From Clostridiales bacterium (lineage in GTDB: Bacteria; Bacillota; Clostridia; Lachnospirales; Lachnospiraceae), in NCBI GenBank assembly GCA_018372435.1, contig JAHAJA010000017.1, forward strand, positions 1-64,000: DNA of 64,000 nt, in the 5' to 3' direction. The position numbers and the translations under genes were made by a program. Positions 32,909 to 42,367 of this stretch are shown here, piece after piece (within the stretch, counting starts at the first letter, position 1; each line of letters begins with the position of its first letter). The notes beneath the pieces were generated by a model. The model was not told where the DNA came from, did no database searches, and saw only the letters and a program-made list of their open reading frames with translations.

Positions 32909-34330
32909 CTAGTTCAAACCATTGTTTTTAATTACACTCTTATACCATTCGAAGGATTTCTTCTTGTAACGTTTCATCGTTCCATTTCCTTCATTGTCTT
33001 TGTCAACATAGATAAATCCATAACGTTTCTTCATCTCTCCAGTTGATGCACTTACTAAATCAATACATCCCCAAGAGGTATATCCTATTAAATCAACGCC
33101 ATCAAGCTCTACCGCATCCGTCATAGCTTTAATATGCGCTTCTAAGTATGCAATTCGGTAATCATCTTCTACAGTCCCATCTTCCGTTAATGTATCCACT
33201 GCACCAAGCCCATTCTCAACAATAAACAATGGCTTTTGATAACGATCATACAAAGCATTCATTGTAATACGAAGTCCTAATGGGTCAATTTGCCACCCCC
33301 ACTCACTAGCTTTTAGATGAGGATTACGAATACCCGCTATTACATTCCCAGAAGTCTTCTCACCCACATCAGGATTTGCACTTGTAAGTCTAGAAGTATA
33401 GTAACTGAAGGCAATATAGTCCACAGTATTCTCTCTTAGGATTCTCTCATCTTCTGGCTCCATATGGATATGAACCTGATTACGTTCTAAGAATCTCTTC
33501 GCATAATTTGGATAAGCTCCTCTCGATTGAACATCAATAAAGAAATAGTTTCCCTTATCCTTCTCCATTGCTGCGAATACATCTTCGGGATTGCATGAAT
33601 ATGGATAAAATTGACCAGCTGCTAACATACAACCAACTTTATTGTTTGGATCAATCTCGTGAGCCAACTTTGTGGCTAATGCAGAAGCTACCAATTCGTT
33701 ATGTGCTGCTTGGTATTTTACTTGTACTTCATCTTCCCCGTCACGGAACATAATTCCTGCTCCCATGAATGGAAGGTGCATTAACATGTTGATTTCATTG
33801 AATGTCATCCAGTACCTAACTTTTCCTTTGAATCGTTTGAAGATTACGTCACAATATCTTACATAAGCATCGATTACTTTACGACTTCTCCATGAGCCAT
33901 ATTTTTGCTCTAATGCAAGTGGTACATCAAAATGGCAGATTGTAACCACTGGTTCAATATTATATCTTAACAGTTCGTCAATAAATGCTTCATAGAAAGC
34001 CAATCCTTCTTCATTCGGTTCCGCTTCTTCCCCTGTTGGGAAGATTCTTGACCAAGCAAATGAGAAACGGTAGCATTTAAATCCCATCTCAGCAAACAAT
34101 TTGATATCTTCTTTGTAATTGTGATACATATCAATTGCCTCATGAGATGGAAAATACGAATCTTTTGGTAGTTCATTATAATGCAATTGACCTTGCATTA
34201 CCGCACGACGATGTTCTCCCCATGGGATTACATCAACAGTTCCAAGCCCTTTCTTGCCTTCTAGATATCCACCTTCACACTGGTTTGCGGCTGTCGCGCC
34301 TCCCCATAAAAAACCTTTTGGTAAACTCAT
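32909..34330 (-). CDS. bglA: 6-phospho-beta-glucosidase (GH1)
   Basis: 473 residues from ATG 34330 (AAGGAG upstream; a GTG three codons earlier is unlikely). GH1 motifs in order: FLWGGATAANQCEG, acid/base Glu179 in TFNE, FSYYTSR, nucleophile Glu372 in FIVENGLG, GYTSWGCIDLVSASTGEMKK. The C-terminal KRYGFIYVD...KRYKKKSFEWYK segment is the phosphate-binding Ser/Lys/Tyr region of 6-phospho enzymes. It cleaves phosphorylated cellobiose or aryl-beta-glucosides to glucose-6-phosphate. It is the last gene of the LicT-PTS operon, 118 bp downstream of the permease gene. Confidence 0.95.
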   Translation of the reverse strand: MSLPKGFLWGGATAANQCEGGYLEGKKGLGTVDVIPWGEHRRAVMQGQLHYNELPKDSYFPSHEAIDMYHNYKEDIKLFAEMGFKCYRFSFAWSRIFPTGEEAEPNEEGLAFYEAFIDELLRYNIEPVVTICHFDVPLALEQKYGSWRSRKVIDAYVRYCDVIFKRFKGKVRYWMTFNEINMLMHLPFMGAGIMFRDGEDEVQVKYQAAHNELVASALATKLAHEIDPNNKVGCMLAAGQFYPYSCNPEDVFAAMEKDKGNYFFIDVQSRGAYPNYAKRFLERNQVHIHMEPEDERILRENTVDYIAFSYYTSRLTSANPDVGEKTSGNVIAGIRNPHLKASEWGWQIDPLGLRITMNALYDRYQKPLFIVENGLGAVDTLTEDGTVEDDYRIAYLEAHIKAMTDAVELDGVDLIGYTSWGCIDLVSASTGEMKKRYGFIYVDKDNEGNGTMKRYKKKSFEWYKSVIKNNGLN

Positions 34331-34361
34331 AATAAACACTCCTTTTCAATCTAATTTTTCT

Positions 34362-34393
34362 AGAAAGACGCTATTTTATCATAGCGTCTTTCT
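34362..34393 (-). other. Intercistronic hairpin between PTS and glucosidase genes
   Basis: AGAAAGACGCTA and TAGCGTCTTTCT form a 12-bp perfect stem with an 8-nt loop. No good T-tract follows on the minus strand, so an RNA-processing or stability element is likelier than a full terminator. A duplicated CTTTATCTTTAAATTCT lies just upstream. Confidence 0.55.
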
Positions 34394-34448
34394 CTTCTCT
34401 ATTTATCTTTATCTTTAAATTCTCTTTATCTTTAAATTCTCTTTGACT

Positions 34449-36338
34449 TTACTTTACAACTTTTATTACTTCTTCGCCCGTAGATACTTTACGGTCAGTC
34501 ACTGATAATACTTCTGTATAATCTGTAGTATTGCTTATGATTATTGGTGTAACTACTTCAAAACCTTGGCTCATAATACCTTTCATATCAAAATCTAATA
34601 GATGTGTTCCAACTTCTACACGGTCACCAGTCTTAACATGTGCTGTATAATATTTTCCTTCTAAACGAACGGTATCAATACCAACATGAATTAAAATTTC
34701 AATTCCATCATCACTTACAAGCCCAATTGCGTGTTTTGTATCAAATACCATCGAAACGGTACCGCTAACAGGTGATACTACTTTTCCTTCTGTTGGAATG
34801 ATTGCCATACCTTTACCTAGGATTTCCCCCGCGAAGGTTTCATCACTTACATCTTTCAGTGGAATTGCTTCCCCTGTAATTGGAGCGCAAACTACATCTT
34901 TGCTATGAGTTGTTTTAACGATTGTATTATTTTCTTTCTTGTCTTCTGTCTTCTCTACTGTTGCGCTCTCTGTTACAGGATCTTTATAGATAATAAATGC
35001 TACTACGAATGCAATTACAACACTGATAGCTGCACCAATACATGCAAAGTAGAATGTTGTCATTGTATCTCCACCAATATAACTTGGTAATGTTAAGAAT
35101 CCTGGAGAACCACCTGAGTAGTTAGCAACTTTGAAGATTCCCATGAATAAACCACCAATTGCACCACCAATCATAGATGCATACAATGGAGTCTTATAAC
35201 GTAAGTTAACACCATATAACGCAGGTTCTGTAATACCGCATACCCCTGTGATACCTGCTGACATTGCTAGTTGTTTGATATCTGATTGTTTTGATTTAAA
35301 TGCTACAGCTAAGGATGCAGCACCTTGAGCTACGTTAGAAGCTAACATACCAGGGTAGATAATTGTATCATATCCTAGAGTCATACGATTATTGATACCG
35401 ATTGGAATTAAACCATAATGTGTACCTGTCATAACAAATAATGGAGTTAAACCACCAATTAAAGTTGGAACTAACCAACTACAATAAGATTCGATTGTCT
35501 TAATACCACTTCCAATAAGATTACTAATGTTGTAACCGATTGGACCAATTACTACCAATGTGATAACACCAGTAATTGCTATTGTTATTAATGGTTTTGA
35601 GAAAAACTTAATTGGTTTTGGTGAAATCTTATCAGCAATTGGTTCAACTAATGACATAAACCATACTGCTAGAATAATAGGTAATACAGATGATGAATAA
35701 CTAGCAAGTGAAATTGGTAAACCAAATACACTAATACCAGTACCCGCTTCTTTAGCTGTATTTACCATGGATACGAAATTTGGATGTAATAGAATTCCAC
35801 CAATCATCATTGCCAAATACGCATTACATTTAAACTTCTTCGCAGCTGAATTAGCTAGTAAGATTGGCAAGAAATAAAACGCTGAATCTGCCATGAAGTT
35901 AATTACTTGATACGATTGTGATTCTGTTGAAATCAATTTAAATGCTACTAAAATCGCAAGTACCGCCTTTAACATACCTGCTGCTGTAATCGCTGGTAAG
36001 ATTGGTGTGAAGATACCTGTAATCGTATCAATTAATTTGGCACCTCTTGATCGTTTATCTTCTTCTACGTTAGCGTTTTCTTTACCTTGGTCTAAGTCTG
36101 CTAACTTTACAATCTCTTTGTATACACTACCTACATCACTACCAATAATAACTTGATACTGTCCGGCATTGCTAACAACCCCCATAACACCTGGTGTATT
36201 CTTTAATGCCTGTGTATTTGCTTTACCTTCATCTTTTAGATTAAAACGCAGTCTTGTTGCACAATGTGTTAATGAAGCAACATTATCTTTTCCGCCGATG
36301 AGTTCTACTATACTCTCGCCTAATTTCTTGTAGTCCAT
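34449..36338 (-). CDS. bglP: PTS beta-glucoside transporter EIIBCA
   Basis: 629 residues. The EIIB domain has phospho-Cys26 (LTHCATRLRF). The EIIC membrane domain (~105-460, including GICGITEPALYGVNLRYKTP) has about ten helices. A charged linker leads to EIIA (~480-610) with phospho-His551 in EILIHVGIDTV and the GTHLLDFD strand. It takes up and phosphorylates beta-glucosides at the cost of PEP via HPr. BCA order is as in BglF/BglP. ATG 36338 has AAGGAAGG upstream. Expression is controlled by the RAT/terminator at 36365-36443. Confidence 0.95.
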   Translation of the reverse strand: MDYKKLGESIVELIGGKDNVASLTHCATRLRFNLKDEGKANTQALKNTPGVMGVVSNAGQYQVIIGSDVGSVYKEIVKLADLDQGKENANVEEDKRSRGAKLIDTITGIFTPILPAITAAGMLKAVLAILVAFKLISTESQSYQVINFMADSAFYFLPILLANSAAKKFKCNAYLAMMIGGILLHPNFVSMVNTAKEAGTGISVFGLPISLASYSSSVLPIILAVWFMSLVEPIADKISPKPIKFFSKPLITIAITGVITLVVIGPIGYNISNLIGSGIKTIESYCSWLVPTLIGGLTPLFVMTGTHYGLIPIGINNRMTLGYDTIIYPGMLASNVAQGAASLAVAFKSKQSDIKQLAMSAGITGVCGITEPALYGVNLRYKTPLYASMIGGAIGGLFMGIFKVANYSGGSPGFLTLPSYIGGDTMTTFYFACIGAAISVVIAFVVAFIIYKDPVTESATVEKTEDKKENNTIVKTTHSKDVVCAPITGEAIPLKDVSDETFAGEILGKGMAIIPTEGKVVSPVSGTVSMVFDTKHAIGLVSDDGIEILIHVGIDTVRLEGKYYTAHVKTGDRVEVGTHLLDFDMKGIMSQGFEVVTPIIISNTTDYTEVLSVTDRKVSTGEEVIKVVK

Positions 36339-36364
36339 ATCCTATACCCTTCCTTCCTTTTAAT

Positions 36365-36443
36365 AAAAAAATACCTAAACTAATCCTACTAGTAAAGTGC
36401 TAGCGAGATTAATTTAGGTATAGCCTACTTAAAGTAACAATCC
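36365..36443 (-). promoter_or_regulatory. RAT antiterminator site and terminator before the PTS gene
   Basis: On the minus strand GGATTGTTACT, a short loop and GTAGGCTATACC (36417-36443) match the ribonucleic antiterminator of the BglG/SacY/LicT family. The 3' bases overlap a terminator: ATACCTAAATTAATC pairs with GATTAGTTTAGGTAT, then TTTTTT (36365-36421). Binding of LicT to the RAT blocks the terminator. Confidence 0.9.
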
Positions 36444-36454
36444 TATTAATCATT

Positions 36455-37288
36455 TTACTTTGATGTAATTCTTTTAATATGCACCGTCAGATAAATCATC
36501 TCATCTTCTGTTAAATCACAGCCATATTCTTGTTTGATGAATTCTTTTACCTTCCTCGTACATGCATATTCATCTTTGCATTGTTGTTTTAATACGGCAA
36601 GGAACTGTTCATCTTGATCTTTAATAATTGTTCCTGATAAAACACGTTGTGCAAAAAACTTTACATGTGTTATAAAACGCTCATAATGAATGGAATACTC
36701 ATCTAATTCCATATTGAAATGATACTTCACAATGTTAATAATTTGTTGTATCATCTTTGCCATATCTGTGGCCTTTTGCATGGATATCTCATCCATAGAT
36801 GCATTAACCAGATGTAGGGCAATGAAACCAGCTTCATCTTCTGGTAATTGAATCCCAAGTCTTCGATTGATAATGTCCAAAGCTTCTTTTCCAATTAGAT
36901 ATTCATGATTATAGAACTTCTTAATTTCCCATAGTAGAGCATTCCTGATTGCTATCCCATTCTTATGTCGGTCAATAGCAAAATTGAGATGATCCGTTAG
37001 GGATATGAATATGTTATCATTTAACTTTTTCCCTAATGATGCTCTAGCAAAATTAATTATTTCATTGGAAACTTGAATATGCTCAAATGGAATCTTCTCT
37101 AAAATCTTCACTAACTGATTGGTGTTCGCTTTATCATTACAAGTATATAACTTCTCAATCAGACTGGAATCAATCTCATCACCTGAACTCTTTTTAAAAC
37201 CTAGTCCACAACCCATGGCTAATACTTCATTACCATTCTCATCATAAGTTCTGACTAAATTATTGTTAATTACTTTAACAACTTTCAT
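36455..37288 (-). CDS. licT: BglG/LicT-family transcriptional antiterminator
   Basis: 277 residues, the usual LicT length, from ATG 37288 (AGGAAG upstream). The N-terminal RNA-binding domain (MKVVKVINNNLVRTYDENGN, AMGCGLGFKK) is followed by two PTS regulation domains. PRD1 (~70-170) has LTDHLNFAIDRHKNG and GFIALHLVNA, and PRD2 (~175-277) has HYERFITHVKFFAQR and YLTVHIKRI. The conserved histidines are phosphorylated by HPr or EII to couple activity to sugar supply. It heads the operon and is itself behind a RAT/terminator, so it is autoregulated. Confidence 0.95.
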   Translation of the reverse strand: MKVVKVINNNLVRTYDENGNEVLAMGCGLGFKKSSGDEIDSSLIEKLYTCNDKANTNQLVKILEKIPFEHIQVSNEIINFARASLGKKLNDNIFISLTDHLNFAIDRHKNGIAIRNALLWEIKKFYNHEYLIGKEALDIINRRLGIQLPEDEAGFIALHLVNASMDEISMQKATDMAKMIQQIINIVKYHFNMELDEYSIHYERFITHVKFFAQRVLSGTIIKDQDEQFLAVLKQQCKDEYACTRKVKEFIKQEYGCDLTEDEMIYLTVHIKRITSK

Positions 37289-37376
37289 AATTCTTTGTCT
37301 TCCTTTTGTTTGTGCTAAGTGTGCCATAACACTTCATTACATGGCAACATCACTACTTACTTCTTGATTAGGCGTC

Positions 37377-37452
37377 AAAAAAAGGCCATACTACACTTAT
37401 GAATATAAATAGTTTCATAAAGTGGTATAGCCTGCATAACCAGTAACAATCC
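37377..37452 (-). promoter_or_regulatory. RAT antiterminator site and terminator before licT
   Basis: On the minus strand GGATTGTTACTGGTTATGCA and GGCTATACC (37424-37452) closely match the RAT consensus. GGCTATACCACTTTATG pairs with CATAAGTGTAGTATGGCC, followed by TTTTTTT (37377-37432). The two structures are mutually exclusive. Confidence 0.92.
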
Positions 37453-37472
37453 AACTGTTATTTGATACAATC

Positions 37473-37501
37473 ATCATATCATGTGTTTTGACATATGTCA
37501 A
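37473..37501 (-). promoter_or_regulatory. Promoter of the licT operon
   Basis: TTGACA (37496-37501), 17-bp spacer, TATGAT (37473-37478) on the minus strand, just upstream of the RAT. The -35 lies in a perfect 14-bp palindrome TTGACATATGTCAA (37488-37501), which may be an operator. The rest of the ~140 bp to 37642 holds nothing recognised. Confidence 0.75.
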
Positions 37502-37642
37502 CAATATTTTATCATTTTCGACACATGTTTTATATCTTTTTGCTAGTATGCATATAGATTTTTCACTTTATATTTATTATAATGACATAAATTTATGAAT
37601 TCTATACGAAATATATTAACACTTAAAAGAATATGAATCATA

Positions 37643-39319
37643 TCATTGGATATTTTGTTTCAAACAAGATTTTATATCATCTTCCGCATTGCTGATTTGT
37701 TTTAGATCAAAGGTATCTACAAGATATTGCAAAACATTCGGACTTAAAAACGCAGGTAACGTTGGCCCAAGATATATACTTTTAATTCCTAAAGACAATA
37801 ATGCCAGTAAATCTGCCACTGCCTTTTGCTCATACCAAGAAACAATTAAAGAAAGAGGTAAACCGTTTACATCCGTCTCAAACGCATCTGCTAACGCTGT
37901 TGCAATTTTAACAGCCGAATATACATCATTACATTGACCGACATCTAATAATCTTGGTAACCCCGCAACCTCACCAAAATCTAATTTATTAAATCGATAC
38001 TTACCACACGCTAAGGTTAGGATAATACAATCCTGAGGTACCATTTTAGCAAATTCAGTAAAGTAGTTACGCCCTGGCCTTGCTCCATCACAACCTCCAA
38101 TTAGGAAGAAGTGTCTTAGCTGACCACTTTTAACGGCTTCTACTATCTTATCAGCATAACTAAGCGTTGCATGATGTCCAAAACCAACTAAAATCTCATA
38201 CGGTTCTTCGTCTTCTTCGAATCCCCCTAATTCCAATGACTGATTGATAATTTCACTAAAGTCCTTTTCACCTTTTTCGTTTTTACCAATGTGTTTAATT
38301 CCATCCCAACCTACTACGCTGGTACTATATATGCGGTCTTTATAGGATTCTCTTGGTTTCATTAAACAGTTCGTAGTCATTAGAATACAACCTGGAAGAT
38401 TATCAAATTGCTTTTGTTGATCTTGCCACGCACCACCGAAATTCCCCACCAAGTGAGGATATTTCTTCAGTTCAGGGTATCCATGACAAGGAATCATCTC
38501 ACCATGGGTATAGATATTAATGCCTTTGTCCTTTGTTTGTTCTAATAACATGTGTAAATCTTTCAAATCATGTCCTGATACAATAATAAACGGGCCTTTT
38601 TTAATATGAACATTAACTTTATGTGGACATGGATTCTCATACGTTTCTGTATTGGCTTCATCTAGCTGTTTCATTACTTCTATAGCCATCTCACCAGTAC
38701 GCATTGTCCATCTGATCAAATCCTCCACCGTTAGATTATCATCTGTAACCGCTTCTAAGGCTAAGATATAAAAGTCATCTACCTGATCACTAAAGTAACC
38801 CAACTCCCTTGCTTGATGTCCATATGCACTAATTCCTTTTAAACCGTATACGATTGTTTGTCGAAGAGAACGAATATCTGGATCTAGGGCACCATCATAC
38901 ATAATTCCAGCCAAGGGAGTATCTTTTAACATCTCCGTTTTTGATTCTGGCAAGCAATACGTTGCATGTACCGTCGTATTTTTTATTTCTCCTACCTTAT
39001 TAGCAATTTCTTCTTTGATTCTCTGGGATTCTTTTAACAGCTGCACATGAACTGCTGCATCAAAATTAACGTTTGTTAAAGTAGTAAATAAAGCATTCTC
39101 AACAAAACTAACGATTGATTTATCAATATGCTCTCCTTGTTCTATTAATTCTTTCCCATAGCAACTAATTCCTTTGACTTGATAAATTAATAAATCCTGA
39201 AGATTTGCTACCTCTGGAGTTTTACCGCAGACACCCATCTTCGTACAACCTTTTCCATTGGCGGTTTGTTCACATTGATAACAAAACATCTCATAGTTTA
39301 AATCCATATTATTTCCCAT
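37643..39319 (-). CDS. hcp: Hybrid cluster protein (hydroxylamine reductase)
   Basis: 558 residues from ATG 39319 (GAGG upstream); a longer frame to 39361 lacks a ribosome-binding site. N-terminal cluster Cys13, Cys16, Cys25, Cys31 (CYQCEQTANGKGC...GVCGK). It has the usual Hcp blocks: DLLIYQVKGISCYGKEL, ILMTTNCLMKP, FFLIGGCDGARPGRNYFTEF, ILTLACGKYRFNKLDFG, LLDVGQCNDVYSAV, WYEQKAVADLLALLSLG and LGPTLPAF, which supply the hybrid-cluster ligands. It reduces NO or hydroxylamine. It lacks the C-terminal DUF1858 domain of its paralogue at 39692. No Crp/Fnr palindrome is visible upstream. Confidence 0.95.
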   Translation of the reverse strand: MGNNMDLNYEMFCYQCEQTANGKGCTKMGVCGKTPEVANLQDLLIYQVKGISCYGKELIEQGEHIDKSIVSFVENALFTTLTNVNFDAAVHVQLLKESQRIKEEIANKVGEIKNTTVHATYCLPESKTEMLKDTPLAGIMYDGALDPDIRSLRQTIVYGLKGISAYGHQARELGYFSDQVDDFYILALEAVTDDNLTVEDLIRWTMRTGEMAIEVMKQLDEANTETYENPCPHKVNVHIKKGPFIIVSGHDLKDLHMLLEQTKDKGINIYTHGEMIPCHGYPELKKYPHLVGNFGGAWQDQQKQFDNLPGCILMTTNCLMKPRESYKDRIYSTSVVGWDGIKHIGKNEKGEKDFSEIINQSLELGGFEEDEEPYEILVGFGHHATLSYADKIVEAVKSGQLRHFFLIGGCDGARPGRNYFTEFAKMVPQDCIILTLACGKYRFNKLDFGEVAGLPRLLDVGQCNDVYSAVKIATALADAFETDVNGLPLSLIVSWYEQKAVADLLALLSLGIKSIYLGPTLPAFLSPNVLQYLVDTFDLKQISNAEDDIKSCLKQNIQ

Positions 39320-39470
39320 GCTTAACCTCGTTTTGTGAATTTTATAATTATTCTTTGTCATTTCACACTAATTATGCATAGGATGACGCATCCATTTGAA
39401 TTTCGTTTTTGAAGTTACTACATTGCGTATGCGTCCGTCATTGTCTTAACGTTTATAATTAGAATCAATA

Positions 39471-39558
39471 AAAAGACAATTTTCAAGGTTTTCATGTGGA
39501 TTCATGGATATTACATATCCGTGAATCCACACACAAACTGTTTGAAAGATTGTCTTTT
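39471..39558 (-). terminator. Large nested terminator hairpin between the two hcp genes
   Basis: An outer stem AAAAGACAAT/ATTGTCTTTT encloses an inner stem of about 15 bp (GTGGATTCATGGATA/TATCCGTGAATCCAC, one mismatch). On the minus strand it ends GTCTTTTTATT. It terminates the upstream hcp gene. Confidence 0.75.
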
Positions 39559-39691
39559 GATATTATATATTATTGCATGTATAATCTAATAATTAAAGGA
39601 ATCATACTTATCTACTACGGCACCTTCTACACACAGTTAGGGAAATGATACGTAGGATTACCCTTCTTAAATGTATAACTCAAACTTTATA

Positions 39692-41545
39692 TTACTTTAA
39701 ATTACTTAATATTGCTTCTACATCAAGTCCATGAACCATACAAGCTTCTTCTAATGTTTCTGCTTGTGAAGATGGACATCCTAGACAGTGCATTCCTGCT
39801 TCCATTAATACTCTTGCATTATCTGGGTTAGTCTTTAAGATATCACCAATGATCATATCTTTTGAGATTACTACATCTTCTGTAGACGCAGCTTTTACTT
39901 CATCCCCGAAGAATAATTCCATATCTTCTTCTACTGAAGAGATTCCTGCAATACCGAAGTTATCTACTAACACTTTCGCTACGTTTGGAGAAAGGAAACC
40001 AGGTAGTGTTGGTCCTAAGTGAATTTCTTTTACCCCAAGGTATAATAAACTTAATAACACGATTACCGCTTTTTGTTCATACCAAGCAATGTTGTAGATG
40101 ATTGGTAACTCGTTGATATCTGCTAAACCAAATACTTCTTTTAATTTAAGCGCGATTAATGCTAAAGAGTATGAGTCGTTACATTGACCTGCATCTAATA
40201 CTCTTGGAATACCACCGATATCCCCTAGATTTAATTTGTTGTATTTATATTTGGCACAACCTGCAGTTAAGATTACTGTATCTTTTGGAAGCGCTTTTGC
40301 AAAATCTGTGTAATAGTTTCTTGATTTTGCTCTACCGTCACAACCAGCCATTACTACGAATTTCTTGATTGCACCAGATTTTACTGCATCAACTACCGCA
40401 TCTGCTAAAGCAAATACTTGTGCATGTGCGAATCCACCAACGATTTCACCTGTTTCAATTTCTGTAGGAGATTGACATGTCTTAGCTAATTCAATGATTT
40501 CAGAGAAATCTTTCTGGCTTCCAGCCTCTCCTTCGATGTGTTTGCAACCTACATATCCAGCTGCACCCGTTGTAAACATTCTATCTTTATACGATGCTTT
40601 TGGAGGTACGATACAGTTTGTAGTCATTAAGATTGGTCCATTGAAGCTTTCGAATTCTTCTTTTTGTTTCCACCAAGCGTTACCATAGTTACCTACTAGA
40701 TGGCTGTATTTCTTAAGTTGTGGATAGTAGTGAGCTGGCAACATTTCGGAATGTGTATATACATCAACGCCTGTACCTTCTGTTTGAATTAATAATTGCT
40801 CAAGGTCTGATAAATCATGACCAGAAACTAAGATACCAGGGTTCTTGCCTACGCCAATATTAACTTTAGTGATTTCTGGATTTCCGTAAGTTGTTGTATT
40901 GGCTTTATCAAGTAATGCCATACCGTCTACGCCGAATTTTCCAGTTTCTAATGTTAATGCTACTAAATCATCTGCTGTTAAAGAATCATCTAATAATTTA
41001 GCTAATGTTTCTTGCATGAATGCATCAATTTCTTCATTATCATATCCTAATGCATTGGCATGTTTTGAATATGCTGATAAACCTTTTAATCCGTATGTGA
41101 TTAATTCTCTTAAAGAACGGATATCCTCATTCTCAGTTGCTAATACACCAACTTCATCAGATTCAGCTTTTTCTTTTAAGATTTCATTGGCGTCGCCTGA
41201 CCATACTGCCGCCTCAGATAGACCTTCTTTGTTTGCTAGTTGTACCATTAACTCGTTCTTCTTAGCAATTGTTTCTTTTACTCTTACATAGAAGATTTCA
41301 TCGTCAAAGTTTGCGTTCGTAATTGTTGTGAATAGGTTTAAAGTGATAAAATGATTTACCTCTTTGCTAACTTCTTTTCCTTCTTTTCTTAAACGTGTAG
41401 TTACTTCAGAGAGCCCCTTAGTAACATATACTAATAAATCTTGCATGTTTGCTAAGTCTACGCTTTTACCACAAACACCACCTTTGGTACAACCTGTGTT
41501 TCCTGCTGTTTCTTGACATTGATAACAGAACATATTCTTATCCAT
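39692..41545 (-). CDS. hcp: Hybrid cluster protein fused to a DUF1858 domain
   Basis: 617 residues from ATG 41545 (GGAGG upstream; an upstream GTG is in frame). N-terminal cluster Cys7, Cys10, Cys19, Cys25 (CYQCQETAGNTGCTKGGVC). Hybrid-cluster blocks include VMAGCDGRAKSRNYYTDFAK, ILTAGCAKYKYNKLNLG, VLDAGQCNDSYSLA, WYEQKAVIVLLSLLYLG and LGPTLPGF. Residues ~555-617 are a DUF1858 domain (AGMHCLGCPSSQAETLEEAC, MVHGLD) almost identical to the free-standing 68-aa protein at 29934. The fusion suggests that the CxxC domain feeds electrons or thiols to the cluster. Its promoter carries the shared Crp/Fnr-type site. Confidence 0.95.
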   Translation of the reverse strand: MDKNMFCYQCQETAGNTGCTKGGVCGKSVDLANMQDLLVYVTKGLSEVTTRLRKEGKEVSKEVNHFITLNLFTTITNANFDDEIFYVRVKETIAKKNELMVQLANKEGLSEAAVWSGDANEILKEKAESDEVGVLATENEDIRSLRELITYGLKGLSAYSKHANALGYDNEEIDAFMQETLAKLLDDSLTADDLVALTLETGKFGVDGMALLDKANTTTYGNPEITKVNIGVGKNPGILVSGHDLSDLEQLLIQTEGTGVDVYTHSEMLPAHYYPQLKKYSHLVGNYGNAWWKQKEEFESFNGPILMTTNCIVPPKASYKDRMFTTGAAGYVGCKHIEGEAGSQKDFSEIIELAKTCQSPTEIETGEIVGGFAHAQVFALADAVVDAVKSGAIKKFVVMAGCDGRAKSRNYYTDFAKALPKDTVILTAGCAKYKYNKLNLGDIGGIPRVLDAGQCNDSYSLALIALKLKEVFGLADINELPIIYNIAWYEQKAVIVLLSLLYLGVKEIHLGPTLPGFLSPNVAKVLVDNFGIAGISSVEEDMELFFGDEVKAASTEDVVISKDMIIGDILKTNPDNARVLMEAGMHCLGCPSSQAETLEEACMVHGLDVEAILSNLK

Positions 41546-41626
41546 TCTTAATTCCTCCACTTTCTATTGATTAATTTTAATTATTTTCTTATTAGACGTT
41601 GCCGTCATTCCTAACTTATGTGCTTA

Positions 41627-41667
41627 TTATATATATAATCCTTATTTATTTCTGTTGTTTTTACAAC
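41627..41667 (-). promoter_or_regulatory. Crp/Fnr-type site and promoter of the hcp-DUF1858 gene
   Basis: GTTGTTTTTACAAC (41654-41667) is followed on the minus strand by 21 bp and TATAAT (41627-41632), so it is centred at about -41. The flanks are nearly the same as at 42396 (TTTCTGTTGTTTTTACAACA). Confidence 0.75.
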
Positions 41668-41682
41668 ATAATGATAACAAAT

Positions 41683-42279
41683 CTATTTTGCTTTGATTAC
41701 AAATTCACGATATGCTTCATTCCCATATTCTAATTGTGTATTAACTAGACACCCCTGAATAAAACTATCTCTGACTAAGTCATAATAATTCTCAAGTCTA
41801 GATCTCTCTGACCAGAAACTCTCGTGTAAGTTCGTGGTACGAATCCAAGCCACTTGATTGTCATCCTCTTCTTTCATCATGTTTACATGATCACATGGCA
41901 TTCCATCAAGTAATGTATTACTTAAGAAGGCAAAAGCTTCTTTTGCGGTAGCTTCTTCCGTCAAGTCCGTTATCTGGGTACCAACCTCATAAGCAACCTC
42001 TTCTATTTCAGCCATGGTTATAGTAGATTCTACTAGTTGTTCTACTGTAAAGGCTAATCTTCTTTCAACCAAATGAATCTTTTCTTGTAACCAACCATGA
42101 ATATTATCTGTTTGAATAAACGTTTCAAGATCACCTTCAGGTAACGCTTCAAAGTTTGATTGTAATGCTGGTGCCACCATATCCTTTCCTAGACGATTTG
42201 CAAGCTCATTCGCTAAGTTATTTTGAATCTCTATTTTACGGTATAGCCAGTAATGTATTGGTCCTAAAAATGCACTCAT
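41683..42279 (-). CDS. Unknown protein of the Hcp regulon
   Basis: 198 residues, helical, starting MSAFLGPIHYWLYRKIEIQN and with LENYYDLVRDSFIQGCL near the end. It contains DGMPCDHVNMM and WIRTTNLHESFW, with scattered Cys/His, but I recognise no family. ATG 42279 has AGGAGA upstream. Its promoter has exactly the same palindrome and -10 spacing as the hcp gene next to it, so it is very likely co-regulated. A heme- or metal-binding accessory of the NO response is possible but unproven. Confidence 0.65.
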   Translation of the reverse strand: MSAFLGPIHYWLYRKIEIQNNLANELANRLGKDMVAPALQSNFEALPEGDLETFIQTDNIHGWLQEKIHLVERRLAFTVEQLVESTITMAEIEEVAYEVGTQITDLTEEATAKEAFAFLSNTLLDGMPCDHVNMMKEEDDNQVAWIRTTNLHESFWSERSRLENYYDLVRDSFIQGCLVNTQLEYGNEAYREFVIKAK

Positions 42280-42367
42280 ATTGTTCTCCTACTCTTCTTA
42301 TTTTTTATTTAGAATCTTTTTATTTGAATCTGTTTATTTTGAATCTGTTTTGTTAACTTATGTGATT

